Below, one piece after another: positions 11,211-23,397 of a stretch of 64,000 nucleotides of DNA. The stretch's first letter is position 1. Each line of letters opens with the position of its first letter. Under the pieces are notes generated by a model, which worked only from the letters and a program-made list of their open reading frames with translations, was not told the origin of the DNA and did no database searches. The DNA is from Talpa occidentalis (lineage: Eukaryota > Chordata > Mammalia > Eulipotyphla > Talpidae). The position numbers and the translations under genes were made by a program. The DNA lies in contig NW_023604295.1 in assembly GCF_014898055.3 (NCBI RefSeq), positions 92,705,591 through 92,769,590 of the forward strand. Reading direction: 5' to 3'.

Positions 11211-12589
11211 GTTTTCTTTTTTATTGAGGTATACAAGTTCAGTATAAATTTGATATCAGTTCTTTGTCAGATGCATGGTAAACATTTTTTTTCCCATTCA
11301 ATATGTTTGTTTTTGTTTTAGTTACTTTCTCACTGTGTAAAAGTTTCATAACTTGATGCAGTTTTAATTATTTATATTCTTTTATGATTTCCTTGTTGTT
11401 GGACTAATATGAAAGATATTTCTGAAGATTATCTCATGGAGTATTTGGTCTAAAGTTTATTATTTATATTTTATGTTTCAGGTTTTACATCAAGTTTTTA
11501 TCCCTTTTGACTTGATCTTCTATATGGTGTGAGAGAGTGGTCTAGTTTCTTTCTTTTGCATATGTCCATCCAATTTTTTAATACAATTTATTAAAGTAAC
11601 TTTCCTTGTTCTAGTATATATTATTCACTATTTTGTGATAAATTAGTCATTGATATGTGTGGCCTTGTTTCTGAGTTCTCAATGTATTCCATTGGTCTGT
11701 ATGTCTATTTTTGTTCCAACACTGTGGTGTTTTAATTATTATGGCTCTTTCATATAGTTTGAAGTTTGGAAGTGTAATATCACCATTCCCCCTTTTTTTT
11801 GTGTGTGTGTGTGTTAAGATAGCTTTGATTATTTGGAGTCTTTTTTATTTTTTAAATATTTATTTATTTATGCATATAAGAATTGGAGTAGAGGCCAGAG
11901 GTGTGGGGCAGTGAGCTGATTCACCAGAGACAGAGTGAGGAACAGAATAGGCAGACTGACTGAAATACACTGCTGAGGGGAGCAGCAGGTGAAACAGGAG
12001 AGGTCTGTTGGGCCATGTGGGTAGCTCCCTGTCTGGGATCAAATTCATGCCACTCATGGGTAGCTGGTGATAGTTGATATTGCTGAGACTTTAACCCCTG
12101 TGCCATCAGGGAGGCCCAACCCATTGGAATTTTTATTGGGATAGCATTGAACCTATAAATTACTTTGGGTAAGATGGCCATTTTCACCATTTTGATTATT
12201 CTAATCCATGAACAGGGAATGATTTTTCATTTCTATCTATTATTTATTTTACCAAAATCTTATATCTCTTGTATAGGTCCTTATAATTTGGGATAGTTGA
12301 TTATAAATTGAATTATTTTCTTCATTTCTTCCTCTCTAGCTCATTGTTTGCATATGTATACACAATTAATTTTAGTCTATTGATTTTGTGATGTGACACT
12401 TTCCTGAAGTGGTGTATTATTTAAATTTGTTTTCCCATGGAGTTGTTCAGGTTATCTATGTATATGCACATATCATACATAAATAATGACAACTTTACTT
12501 CTTCCCAAATTCGGTTTCTTTTTAAATCTTTGTCTTACACAATTTTTCTAGCTAGGATTTTCAGCACTATGTTTAATAGATCTCAGTCT
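11211..12589 (-). mobile_element. L1 fragment 2 of the antisense stack
   Basis: A second antisense ORF2 segment starts again near the C-terminal end (around 11,220-11,340) and runs to about 12,590, repeating L1 positions already covered by fragment 1 with different wording. So it is a separate L1 copy. It is broken by stops and by a SINE at 11846-12117. Confidence 0.75.
11846..12117 (-). mobile_element. tRNA-derived SINE, older subfamily
   Basis: Antisense copy inside L1, from an AT-rich tail (AAATATTTATTTATTTATGC) to head GGGAGGCCC. The tail lacks an intact TCTTT. No confident target duplication. Confidence 0.9.
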
Positions 12590-13035
12590 GGTTTTAATTT
12601 GCATTTCTCTTAAAATAAGTAAAGTTGAACATTTTATCCTATGATTGTAGAATATTTAAATATCTTTTTAGAGAAATGTCTATTGAGTTCCTTTGCCCAA
12701 TTTTTTATTGGGTCATATGTTTCTTTGTTGTTACATTATGTAAATACTTTTTAAATTTTTAAAGATTAATCCCTTGACAGACATATTAAAAAAAAAAAAT
12801 GTTTTCCCATTCTGGAGATTGTAGTTTGAAAAAGTACCTCGTGCTTATTTTTCTTTAGTTTCTCTTGCTGTTAGGTTTGAGTTCCCCAATAAAAATTTCT
12901 GGTAAAGATTCTGTAGTGTACTTCTTATATTTGCTTTCAGTAATATATGGCTTTGGTTCTTACGTCCAAGTTTTTTAAATTGTTTTGTGTGTATGGAGTT
13001 AAATATGGATCTTACTTTATTTTTTGCATATGTTA

Positions 13036-13312
13036 GGGCCTCCCCGGTGGCGCAGCGGTTGAGCGCTGGGAGCGCTGGGCTGCGTAGCTGCCTGCAGCCT
13101 CTGCAGCGCCAGTTTGATCCCTGGCCGCAGGGCGAGGGTCCCACATGGCACACAGACCTCTCTTGCCGCCCGCTGCTCCCCTCAGCAGTGTACTTAGTCA
13201 CTCTGCCTGTTCTACTCTCCGCTCTGGCTCTGCTGAATTCTCTCACCCTCCCGCACCTCTGACTGTACCCAGTGCTTGTATAAATAAATAAATAAATCTT
13301 TAAAAAAAAAAA
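13036..13312 (+). mobile_element. tRNA-derived SINE, young subfamily
   Basis: Sense copy with head GGGCCTCCCCGGTGGCGCAG, a short duplication GAGCGCTGGGAGCGCTGGG in the D-arm region, and an intact AATAAATCTTTAAAAA tail. I found no clear target duplication. Confidence 0.93.
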
Positions 13313-13947
13313 GAAACATTTATTAACAATGCTATCTTTTTTCCATTGTATGAACATAACTTTGTCAAAGTTTAACTATCCATATTTATATGGATTTATC
13401 TCTTGGATTTAAATTCTGTTTCATTTCTCTGAGTTTCTGTTTTTGGTCCAATGCCATATTGTTTTGACTAGTGGTGCTGTGTAATATTGTTTGAAGTCAG
13501 GAATTGTAATGCTTCCATTTTTCTTCTTTTCTCTAAACATTTTTTTTAGCTATCCCAGTCTTTTTTTGGTTCCATACAATTTTTATAATTGGTCTGTTTC
13601 CTTAAAAAAAAGTCATTGGTTGCTTGATAGTATTAAATTGCAATAATGATGCTAATTCTTTCAGCTCATGAGCACAAAATATCTTTCTATTTCTTGGTGT
13701 ATTATTTTGTTTCCTTTTATACCATTATATATTTTTTTTTTGTTTTACAGATTATTCATTTCCTTTGTTAAGTTTATTCTCAAGCATTTCATTCTTTTTG
13801 ACGTGCTTTTTAAATGGAACTGTATTTCTTATTTCCTTTTCTTCTGATACATTGTTTGCATATAGAAATGCCACTGACAATTGTGTACTGATTTTGTATC
13901 CTGCCACTTTATTGTATGTGTTTATTATTTCTAGGAGCTATTTATTT

Positions 13948-13952
<5 letters not shown>

Positions 13953-13978
<26 letters not shown>

Positions 13979-13979
13979 T
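13953..13979 (+). repeat. (GATT)n microsatellite
   Basis: About six tandem GATT units following ATTT units inside the antisense L1. Confidence 0.9.
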
Positions 13980-15056
13980 ATCAAATCCTTTGATTTCTTT
14001 ATGCATATTAGCGTTTCATCTGAGAATAGAGTGAGTTTCAATTAATCTCTTCCTATTTGAATTAATTTTATGTTTTTTCATTCTTAATTGCTTCAGCTAA
14101 GACTTAGAAAAGTACATTGAATAACAGTGGTAATAGAGAACATCCCTGTCTTGTTACTGATCTTAGTGGAAATACTTCCAGCTTTTCATCATTGAGTGTG
14201 ATACTGTCTGTGGGTTTGTCACCTATGACATTTATAATATTTAGATAGGTTCCATTTATTCCCATTTTTCTTGGAAGTTTTTATACAAATCATTGTTGGA
14301 CCTTCTTGATTGCTTTTTTGGCATCTATGCCAAACCATATAATCTGTCTTCCTTTCTGTTGATATGATGGATGACAATGATTGATTTGCCTATGTTGAAC
14401 CAGACTGGCATACCTAGGATGAAGTTTACTTGATTGTGGTGGACAATTCTCTTGATATGTTGCTGTATTTGGTTTGCTGGTGTTTTGTGGAGGAATTTTG
14501 CAACTATATTCATCAGAGATCTTGGTCTGTAATTTTCATTTCTTTTCTCTCTCTTTTTTTTTAACATATATCCTTAGTTCAGTTTTAGAGTCAGAGTGAT
14601 GTTGCCCTCATATAATGTTTTGAGGATATATCCTACCTTGTTGATTTTTTTTTTGAAAAGTTTGAATAAGTATCAGATCTTCTTTTTAAGTTTGATAAAA
14701 TGCACTGGAGAAGCTATCTGGTCCTAGGATTTTGTTCTTGGGGAGACTTTTTATTAGTCTTTTACTATCAGCATTTGTAATTGGAATGTTTAAGCTCTTG
14801 GTTTCACACTGGATCAATCTTGGGAGATTATATTAATCAAAGAATTTGTCCATTTCTTCTAGGTTATCCAACTTATTTGCATAGAGACTTTTATAATTGC
14901 TTCTTATGATCCTGTGTATTTCTGTAGTTTCTCTTGTAATTTCTCCTCTTTATTGATGATTCTACTGATTTTCTTTATTTTTCTTTGCTTATTAAGCACA
15001 GCTAATGGCTTGTAAATTTTATTTTTAAAAAACAACTTTCTATTTTATTTCTGCTC

Positions 15057-15178
15057 TTTTTTTTTTTTTTTTTTTTTTTTAGGAAACGGATGGCATGGAG
15101 CTAACCTTTACTTTATATGTGCCAACCTCTGCTGAACTTTTTTTTTTTCCTAAGCACTGGGTACAGTCAGAAGCATGG
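15057..15178 (-). mobile_element. SINE 3' stub with long transduced tail
   Basis: Only the last 28 or so bases of a young SINE remain (15151-15178, antisense). Reading out from its tail there is an A-run (15138-15148 antisense), 57 unrelated bases (15081-15137), and a second A-run of about 24 (15057-15080). The hexamer TCTGCT occurs on both sides (15050-15055, 15181-15186) as a possible short target duplication. It looks like a strongly 5'-truncated SINE insertion that carried flanking DNA. Confidence 0.65.
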
Positions 15179-15504
15179 GATCTGCTGTATTTTTTTATTA
15201 TTATTTCTTGCCTTCTACTGGATTTTGGGTGCTTTTTTGTCCTTTTGTATTTTCTTAAATTGCAAAGTTAGATTGTTATAATGAGATCTTTCTTTTTTAT
15301 TCATTTTAATTGTTTTAATATGGGCCTGTATTGCCATAAATCTATAAATGTCCTGCATAGTGCTGCTTTTAAAGCATCCCATCGGGCCTGCTAGATTGTT
15401 TCTTCATTTTCATTAGTCTCTAGATATATGTTTTATCTCCTCTTTGCTATATCCATTGACCTAAAAATTGTTCACCAGTATTTTATTTAGTCCCCACATA
15501 TTTT

Positions 15505-15806
15505 TTTTTTTTAAAGTGACAGTCTTTTTTTTATTTATTTATTTGTTTGTTTTGTTTATACAAGCACTGGGTACAGTCAGAAGCGCGGGAGGGTGAGAGA
15601 ATCCACCAGAGCCAGAGCGGGGAGCAGAACAGGCAGAAGGACCGAAGTACACTGCTGAGGGGAGCAGCGGGCGGCAGGAGAGGTCTGCGCGCCATGTGGG
15701 ACCCTCCTCCGGTGGCCGGGAAGCAGCCGGGGATCGAACTGGCGCCGCAGAGGCCGCGGGCAGCTTCGCAACCCAGCGCTCAACCGCTGCGCCACCGGGG
15801 AGGCCC
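15505..15806 (-). mobile_element. Young SINE with altered tail and short transduced piece
   Basis: Antisense, G+C-rich, little-diverged copy. The target duplication CCACATATTTT lies at 15494-15504 and 15808-15818. The tail is unusual (AAACAAAACAAACAAATAAA wording, antisense) with no TCTTT after the AATAAA units. After an A-run come about 11 extra bases (15513-15523) ending CACTTT in SINE sense, and then a second A-run. It shares the odd AAACAAAAC tail with the copy at 50490-50810. Confidence 0.9.
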
Positions 15807-17268
15807 TCCACATATTTTGATTTGTTCCAGGATTCATTTCAGCTTTACAGCATTATGGTCTGTGAAGATGTTTGATATAATTTCTATTTTCATATATTTT
15901 CAGAGATTTGCTTAATGTCCTAATATATGATCTATTCTTGAAAATGTTCCATGTGCACTGGAGAAGAAAGTGTATTTATTGCTTTCAGCATGGAAACCAC
16001 TATAAATATCTAGTTAATACATCTGCAATAACATTTCATTTAAGACCTTTATTTCTTTGTTTATTTTCTATTTGGATAATCTATCCCTTTTTGTCACTGG
16101 TTTGTTGAAGTCTCAAACAAAACATAATATTTTTGTTGACATGGTGTGGTTTAGGTTTATTAATAATTGCTTTATATATATATATAGATGCTTATGTATT
16201 GGGAGCATAAATATGAATAACTTTTATTCTTGGTGAATTATTCTCTTCATCATTATGGAGTGCCCATCTTTGTTCCCATCTTTGTTATTTTTTTTTTAGC
16301 TGAAAGTTTAGCTTATCAGATATGAGAATAACAATTCCTGATTTATTCTAAGTAATTTGCATTCATGACCTTATTCAAGTCAATTATTTTAATATCTTTT
16401 TGTATTTTGGTTTAAATTAGTGTTTTGTAAACAACGTACTGGTAGCTGGAACATTTTAACCCTGTTGCTATTCTATGTTTTTTTATTGGAGAATTCAGGC
16501 CTTCACATTTAAGGTAATAATTTATATGAACTATTTATTATTGGCTGTTTTGCTTTTGATTTGTGATTGTTTTATTTTTTCTGTAATTTATTTTCTCTGT
16601 ATTTCTCCCTACTTTTTTATGATGACTTTCCTTAGTATTTTATTTTATTTATTTTTTTTTTGTCTTTGTGTGTGTCAACTCTGGATTTTTGTTCAGTGGT
16701 TACCACAGGGGTTTTACTTGAGTTCCTAAGTGTTAGGTCTTTTATGAGCTGGTGTCTGCTCTCTGACATTTAATTACACTGGTTTTAAAAATTTCTTTCT
16801 CCCCCGTAGTGTTTTGTTGTTGACTCATATTATTCTTAATCTTGTGATTAGTGTTGTATTGTTATTGCCATTTTATTAAGAAGTTAGTGCTTCGGTTTTT
16901 CTTTTCTTGTAGAGAAGTCCTTTTAATATTAACTTGAAGTGCTAGTCTGGTGGTGGACAACTCCATTAGCTTCTGTTTGTATGAGAAAATCTTAATTGCA
17001 CCTTCATACTCACATTATAATTTTTCAGGTTAGAGAGTTGTTGGCTAACAGTTCTTGTCTTTTAAAATTGTGAATAGTTCCTTCTATTGCCTTCTTGTCT
17101 GGAAAATATCTGGGCTGAAATCCAGGAAAATACTAATTTGGGAAAACTTGTAAGTTATTATTTTTTTTCTAAGCTTTCTATAATTTTTTTCTTTATCTTT
17201 GATTTTGATGGTTTTACAATGATGTATCTGGGTGTAAGTCTTTTTCCATTTAAGAAATTAGGTGTTCT

Positions 17269-17905
17269 TATTTTTCTTTAAAGATTTATTTATTTATGCA
17301 TACAAGAGCTGGGGTACAGGCAGAGGTGTGGGGGGTGAGAGGATTCACTAGAGACAGAGTGGGGAACAAAAAAGGCAGATTGACCAAAGTACAACATTGA
17401 GGGAAGCAGTGGGCGAGTCAGGAGAGGTCTGCTGCACCATGTGTGTTGTGCCCTCCCCGGCTGGGGATCGAACTCGTGCTGCAGAGTGTGCGGACAGCTT
17501 CATAGGTTGCCTTGCGTCTTAACCCATTGCACCACCAGGGAGGCCTGAGGTGTTATTATTATCCTAAGTGAAATAGTCAAAAAGGAGAAAGATAAATACC
17601 AGATGGTTTCACTTATATGTGGCATAGAGAAGAACCAAACCAAGGATTAGACAAAGACAAACTTTAAAACCAGAGTTTGAAAGCTGACCTTAGATCTGAA
17701 GTATGCAAGAGTAAAGAAGTAGAAGGAGGGGAAGAGGGAGAAAGATGGTGGAAAGAAAAAGGGGAGGCGAGATCACAATGGATTGTAGTAAAGTTTTGCT
17801 AGTTGAATAACTATGGTGAGCACACTTGAGAGGAGAAATATTAAAATTTAACAAAAAATGAACAGATATGAAATAATTGTAATTCAGTAAAATACATTTA
17901 AAAAA
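17269..17905 (+). mobile_element. L1 3' end inserted in sense inside the antisense L1
   Basis: The end of ORF2 and the 3' UTR of an L1 in sense orientation (TCCTAAGTGAAATAGTC at about 17,562, then the short 3' UTR and an A-rich tail to 17,905). A 17-bp target duplication with two mismatches lies outside (17252-17268 and 17906-17922). The SINE at 17271-17547 landed later, right at its 5' junction. Confidence 0.82.
17271..17547 (-). mobile_element. tRNA-derived SINE, older subfamily
   Basis: Antisense copy with head GGGAGGCCT and an intact CTTTAAAGATTTATTTATTT tail. The 11-bp target duplication AGGTGTT(C/A)TTA lies at 17260-17270 and 17548-17558. Confidence 0.92.
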
Positions 17906-19380
17906 AAGAATTTAGCTGTTCTCTCTGCTCACTGGCTATCCATATTTAATTCATTCTGTTAGCTTGAGAAATTCCAAATTAGTATGTCTTTAAGTAAGAT
18001 TTCTGATCCCATTTCTTTCCCTACCCCTTCTAGCAGCCTGATCATTCTTAGATTTTCCATTCTAATTAAGCTAGATATTTCTGTTAGATTTTCCTCATTT
18101 TTCCTTGTCTTGACTTTCTTTTTCTAAGCTTGTCATTTGTTCATTAGCGCTTTCTAAAGATGATTATTTCCTTCTACCTGTTTAATTCTATTTAAAGCAC
18201 TTTGAAATATGTCTGCATTTGGTTCAGAATCTCTTTTCGTGATCTTTTTATATATTCACTATTTTTGGTGAAGGACTCTCTGTTCTTAGATCTCCCTTCT
18301 GAGATCTTGTACCTGTCTATCAGCCTTTCACTGACCTTCCATTATCTAATTTACCATCTTTAATATTGTTGTTTAGAAGTTTGTCTGTTTCTGTCTCCTT
18401 AATATTTGTCTCAGGACTTCTGTCCTCATTTTCCTTTTTCATCATGTGTTGAATTGTTTGTTGCTTCCTACGGATGTATATTGCTTTATTCATATCTATT
18501 TATGCATGTGTATGTGGCTGGAGTGCTGAGGATTTAGCTTTGTTTTCACCTTGGCATGAGGTGGAGGTAGAAGGAGGGTCTGGGGCTTTAATACTCATTT
18601 CAGCTCGAGGGGTGACATTCATTAGTCACATATACCTATTGTCTTGTTCCACAGCAAGTTTTATTCTGCACTTAGATTGTCTTCACTTCTCACCCCTGTT
18701 GTTCATTTCTTTCCAGGGTCATGATCTATGAAACATAAGTTTTCTGATGGGGACAACAAGGTGAGTCTACAGGCTCACACTCCAGGATTAATTGTAATTG
18801 GTTCAAAGGTGTCACTGTGAGTTAAGTGGGCACACCAGGTGAGCCCACTTAACACTATGGCTGTCCCTATGTCCGCCACTGCCCTGCCCTTTCTTCAGCT
18901 GTCCCATGCACAGGGCTGGAATATACTTGCCTTTTGTTTACTTTCCCAAAATATTTCTGAGTTAACTGTAAAATCCTTCATTTTGCTGTTGGACTTTCAT
19001 GGAGTTCAGCCTGGCTCTTCTGGCTTCTCTTTGATCTCTTCTGGAAGTCGGTAGGGGAGAGAGCTTTTGATGCCCATGCTGTGTCAATTGGGGAGTTCCC
19101 AAAGTCCTGGATTATAGTCCGCAGAATTCCCACTGCTCCAAGTTGGGGCTGGGCCTACTCTCAAGTCAAAAAAATTTCACCATGGAAATTCACAATGTCT
19201 TGGTTTTCTCCTGCCATGGCTTGGTGTGCAAACCTAAGTCCAACAAGCTCCCACTTGCTTCCTTCAGTTCTTCCCCTCAACAGCCACCACCCTCAGTTCC
19301 TGAACTTCTTAGGAAAGCCCTGGGGGTATATAGGTAGGGTCAAGTCATAGACTACATATTAATCTTTTATAGCTATTTTT

Positions 19381-19440
19381 TATTTTTTTTAACTTTTTTA
19401 ATTTTTTTACATCATTATTCATTTTAAACAATTTAAACAA
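19381..19440 (-). mobile_element. Very short A-rich retro-insertion
   Basis: A perfect 16-bp direct repeat (19365-19380 and 19441-19456) brackets 60 bases that are T-rich on this strand, so A-rich on the other. This is what a strongly 5'-truncated L1-type insertion looks like. The inserted bases are too few to name the source. Confidence 0.7.
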
Positions 19441-19495
19441 TTTTATAGCTATTTTTAAGGGAGGGGTGACTCTAGTCTCTCTATTCCACCATGTT

Positions 19496-22032
19496 ATCTA
19501 TAAATTTTATTTAAATTGTCCAGTGTATGAAGAATTTTTTTTATTATTTTAGAAGGAACTTAGAGGTATTACCAATTTCAGCCAAATATTCTCTTAAGTA
19601 CATCATTTCAGCTCTCTTCCATTAGATCAAATAATTTTATTAACATGTTATTTTGAATGCTCATATATCAGATACCTTTTTGTTGTTACTTTAAAAGAAA
19701 ATAAATGCTCCCAGTTTTTAAGTAAGGTTTTCAATCTTTTAACAGTTCAGTGCTTAACTAAAAATCTGAGCAAAACTGTACCCAAAAGAATTGGTCCTTA
19801 CACCATGTTTGCAGCAAATGTATTTTCTCAAATAGCTTACAAAGGCTTAACAATAATTGCCTTACTTTTCTTAGCTTTACAACATATCATAAACCTGCCA
19901 TATCACTGCACAAAGCTGAATAAGCTCCAAGTTGAATACAATGTGTAAACTGGGTAGAGGGAACAGAAAAATAACATACAACTTCTGAGAGATTTATGGG
20001 CATATTTAATGTAAGACAATGAATCTTTGTAGAAAGAACAAAACAGACTTATGAAGTGGGCATTACAGTTTGAACCTCCCAAACTATTTCTTTAGCAGTT
20101 TGGTCCAGCATGGGTAATGCAGCTATAAATATCATCCAGATCTCCTTTATGAGCGAGTAATACATTTATCAGCCATTTTGCCTCGATATATTAAAAGGCA
20201 TAAAGCATGTCACAGTGGTATATTTTGTTTTATGGCAATTGAAAATATTGAACAACACACAAACATAACGGGCTTTTGAGAAAGATTCATCTTGTTAAAA
20301 CTTGTTATTATTTTTGCCTTGAAATTGTGTAATGTGTACATTGAAGTTTGTTTTGTTTTTGGCACATGTGACACATTAAGACATAATCAGAGACAAATGA
20401 AACTGTTAGTTAGCATTGATGCAAAAATTGAAATTAAGAATTTACATATAATGTTAATAAATGGTCACATTCTCTTAATAAACACATAACATTAGTGATG
20501 CATATCAGAATATTCATATCAGAATATTTGATCATACACCTGTGAGCAATTAATCTATTACAATAGATACATCAAAATATGGAGATAATAATAATCTAAA
20601 ATTAACAATAAGCCTATGTCAAGAAGTGAAACAATAAATGGACATAAATAAGATGCAGAATATAAGATGTATCTTATACAATATTTCTCTAAATGCAAGG
20701 ATGAAAGATATCTAACAATGAGTGTTTTGAACTATTATTTCATATGATGGTTAGTTGGTCATTATATACACAGTTTTGGGATAATTTACCTTTCTGCCAT
20801 TGCCAATTACACAATGATAATCTTGATTCCCACTTATATTTCCTGCCTTCAGTTTATTCATATACTTCATTCTGTTAACAAGTGCCTATGCTCAAAATTG
20901 GCTTATCTACTTTTCTTTTAATACATAGAATTCCTATAATCAAAATATGAAGGTAAAGAAAATATTACTTACAGTTCATATTTTTGAGGTTCCTGAAACA
21001 TGACATGATTATTAGCATTCTATTTAAACTCTTGAAATTGTTGCAACATTCTGAAATACTTTATTCATGTGGCATTGAGCTCTTTCATGAATTCGAGCCC
21101 TTGCCTGATGCTCAATTCCCAATAGCACTCCCAGCATGGCAAACAAAAGAGATGGAAAGAACTCAATTTAATAAAGCAACCTTTAAATTTTGTGAAAAAC
21201 ACAAAATATATTGTTTATAATATAATAGTATTACTATAATAGTAATCAAGATGGTAGCACAGTTTTAGTTAATAAAGGCTTTTTTACCCACAGATTAGTG
21301 AGGGTTGAAAAATTATGATTATATAAATAACAATGTATGCAGTGTACAAAATCCAAGTCTATTCCTTTGCATTATATGTGTGTGTGTATATATATATGTG
21401 TGTGTGTTAAATATCACATCATATCAATAGTATGCATCTAATAGACTTGAATATGCCCCTTTTAATTCCACCGAAGACTGTGAGTTTATGTTTCCTATCA
21501 AGTAAATACTTTGTATTTATAATATTTATAATAACTGGAAATATTGCAATTTTTCATAAAAATAAGAGGACTTTATTTAAAGTCAATTTGGGAAGGAGTA
21601 CCTATTATGAGATATTTTAATTATTCCAAAATTATTGCTGTTTTAATAAATGTTATAATAATAAATAACAAATACAATTATATTCTAGAATATATTTTCA
21701 ACATAGTCATGTCTAATGAACATTTCCAGATATAAGGTGTCCTCACTACTCATGAAGTCAAAAATTATATTTGAAAAGAGAATTATGTATGTTAGGAATA
21801 TATGTTGTAAATTTCAGGCTACTAATTTTTTTTAATAACTGAATTGATATACTAAGGGAGAACATGAAATGGAATTATATGAGTGGTCAACTAAAGTTAG
21901 AGAAGGCAGGGGGAAAAATGAGGAACAGGAACAAAGAATCCTTCACATAGAAAACCTTTATGAAAGTGTAATATATTATTTCAACTATACCAATAAAAAC
22001 TTTACAAGTGAATCACTAAGTTTGTCAATTAA
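19496..22032. other. Unassigned AT-rich stretch
   Basis: About 2.5 kb with no gene and no repeat that I recognise, apart from a short TG/TA run near 21376-21407. It is one of the longest stretches in the window free of SINEs and clear L1. Confidence 0.45.
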
Positions 22033-22042
22033 AAGAGATTGA

Positions 22043-22332
22043 GGGCCTCCATGGTGGCACAAGGGTTAAAGACAGTGCTATCATGCTATCACCAGTCACT
22101 ACAGCACTAGTTCGATCCCCGGCCAGCCAGGGAGCAACCCACATGGCACAACAGACCTCTCCTGTCTTTCCTGCTGTTCCCCTCAACAGTGAATTTCAGT
22201 ATATCCGCCTGTTCTGTTCCCCACTCTGTCTCTGGTGAATCCTCTTATCTCCCCCACCTCTGGCTTACACCCTAGTTCTTGTGTATGTAAATAAATAAAT
22301 CTTTAAAAAATAGTAAAAAAAAATTAAAAAAT
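22043..22332 (+). mobile_element. tRNA-derived SINE, older subfamily
   Basis: Sense copy, head GGGCCTCCATGGTGGCAC, B box GGTTCGATCCCC kept, tail AAATAAATAAATCTTT. The target duplication AAGAGATTGA lies at 22033-22042 and 22333-22342. Confidence 0.95.
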
Positions 22333-22445
22333 AAGAGATTGACAAGGTGAGTAAAAACAAAAGATGTGGCTACTTATTCTGTTATAAGAAATCCATTTTA
22401 AATATAAAGACTCCAGTGACTTAAGATTAAAATGATAGGAAATAA

Positions 22446-22710
22446 GGGCTTCCCTGGTAGCCTAGGGGTTAAGACTCAGTGCTTTTACTGCTACTGCCTA
22501 AGTTCAACCCCCTGCCAGGAAGCTAACCCACATATGGCGCAACAGACCTCTCCTGTCTTGCCTGCTGCTCCCTTTACAGTGTATTTCACAAAATATGCCT
22601 GTTCTGGTCCCCGTTCTGTCTCTGGTGGGTCCTCTCATCCCCCCCTCACACCTTTATCCTATACCCCAGTTCTTCTACACAAAAATATATGAAACATTAA
22701 AAAAAAATAA
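22446..22710 (+). mobile_element. tRNA-derived SINE, diverged
   Basis: Sense copy, head GGGCTTCCCTGGTAGC, with a worn B box (AGTTCAACCCC) and a degraded tail lacking AATAAATCTTT. No firm target duplication, consistent with age. Confidence 0.9.
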
Positions 22711-23113
22711 AAATGAAGTGATAGTCAACAGGAGAAATGTATGCCATCTGCCAAAAAAATAAAATCATATTAACTTCTGAAAAAGATATTTCAACAAGCA
22801 ATATTATCAGGAGCAAAGAAGGACATTATATGTTAAGTGGGTCAATTATTGAAGAAAATATAAGGATCTTAAAATATAAATACTTAGTAACAAGCACCAG
22901 AAATGATAGAAATGAGAGGAAAAATAGAAAATTCAACAATTATATATAGCAAAATTGGACAATCAATGATTGAGATATCTAGCAGCCCCAAATAAATATG
23001 GTCATAGTTGAATAGAACAGACTATAATTGATATTTTTAGTATATTTAATTCACAACAGTAAACTAAGCATTTTTCTTAAGCTCATACAAACATTCACTA
23101 GAATGATAGCAGT

Positions 23114-23397
23114 GGGCCTCCCCGGTGGTGAAGCAGTTGAGTGCTGGGCTGCAAGGCTGCCCACAGCTTCTGCAGCGCCTGTTCAATCCCCGGCTGCTGG
23201 TGAGGGTCCCACATAGCATGCAGACCTCTCCTGCTGTGTCTGCTGCTCCCCTCAACAGTGTATTTCGTCAGTCTGCCTGTTCTGTTCCCTGCTCTGGCTC
23301 TGGTGAATTCTCTCACCCTCCGGTGCTTCTGACTGTACCCAGTGCTTGTATAAATAAATAAATAAATCTTTAAAAATTAAAAATAATAAATAAATAA
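23114..23397 (+). mobile_element. tRNA-derived SINE
   Basis: Sense copy with AATAAATAAATCTTT followed by an A-rich tail with AATAATAAATAAATAAA. The target duplication AATGA(T/C)AGCA lies at 23102-23111 and 23398-23407; a few extra bases precede the head. Confidence 0.93.

Larger units (their letters stand above)
12590..19495 (-). mobile_element. Near-full-length L1, antisense, decayed
   Basis: The third copy in the stack begins near the ORF2 C-terminus (TTTTAATTTGCATTTCTC at about 12,590). It continues through the reverse transcriptase (about 13.4-15.5 kb), the endonuclease end (about 15.8-16.5 kb), ORF1 (about 17-18.4 kb) and a G+C-richer 5' UTR (18.5-19.4 kb). It stops at 19,495 with CTCTATTCCACCATGTT, the antisense form of a typical L1 start. 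Stops and frameshifts are everywhere, so it cannot be active. Later insertions are the SINEs at 13036, 15505 and 17271, a truncated insert at 15057, a sense L1 end at 17269 and a short insert at 19381. Confidence 0.82.

Noticed and set aside
12845..13357. 170-codon minus-strand frame, the longest in the window
   Set aside because: It is a SINE read antisense, joined to decayed L1 on both sides, with no protein family features.
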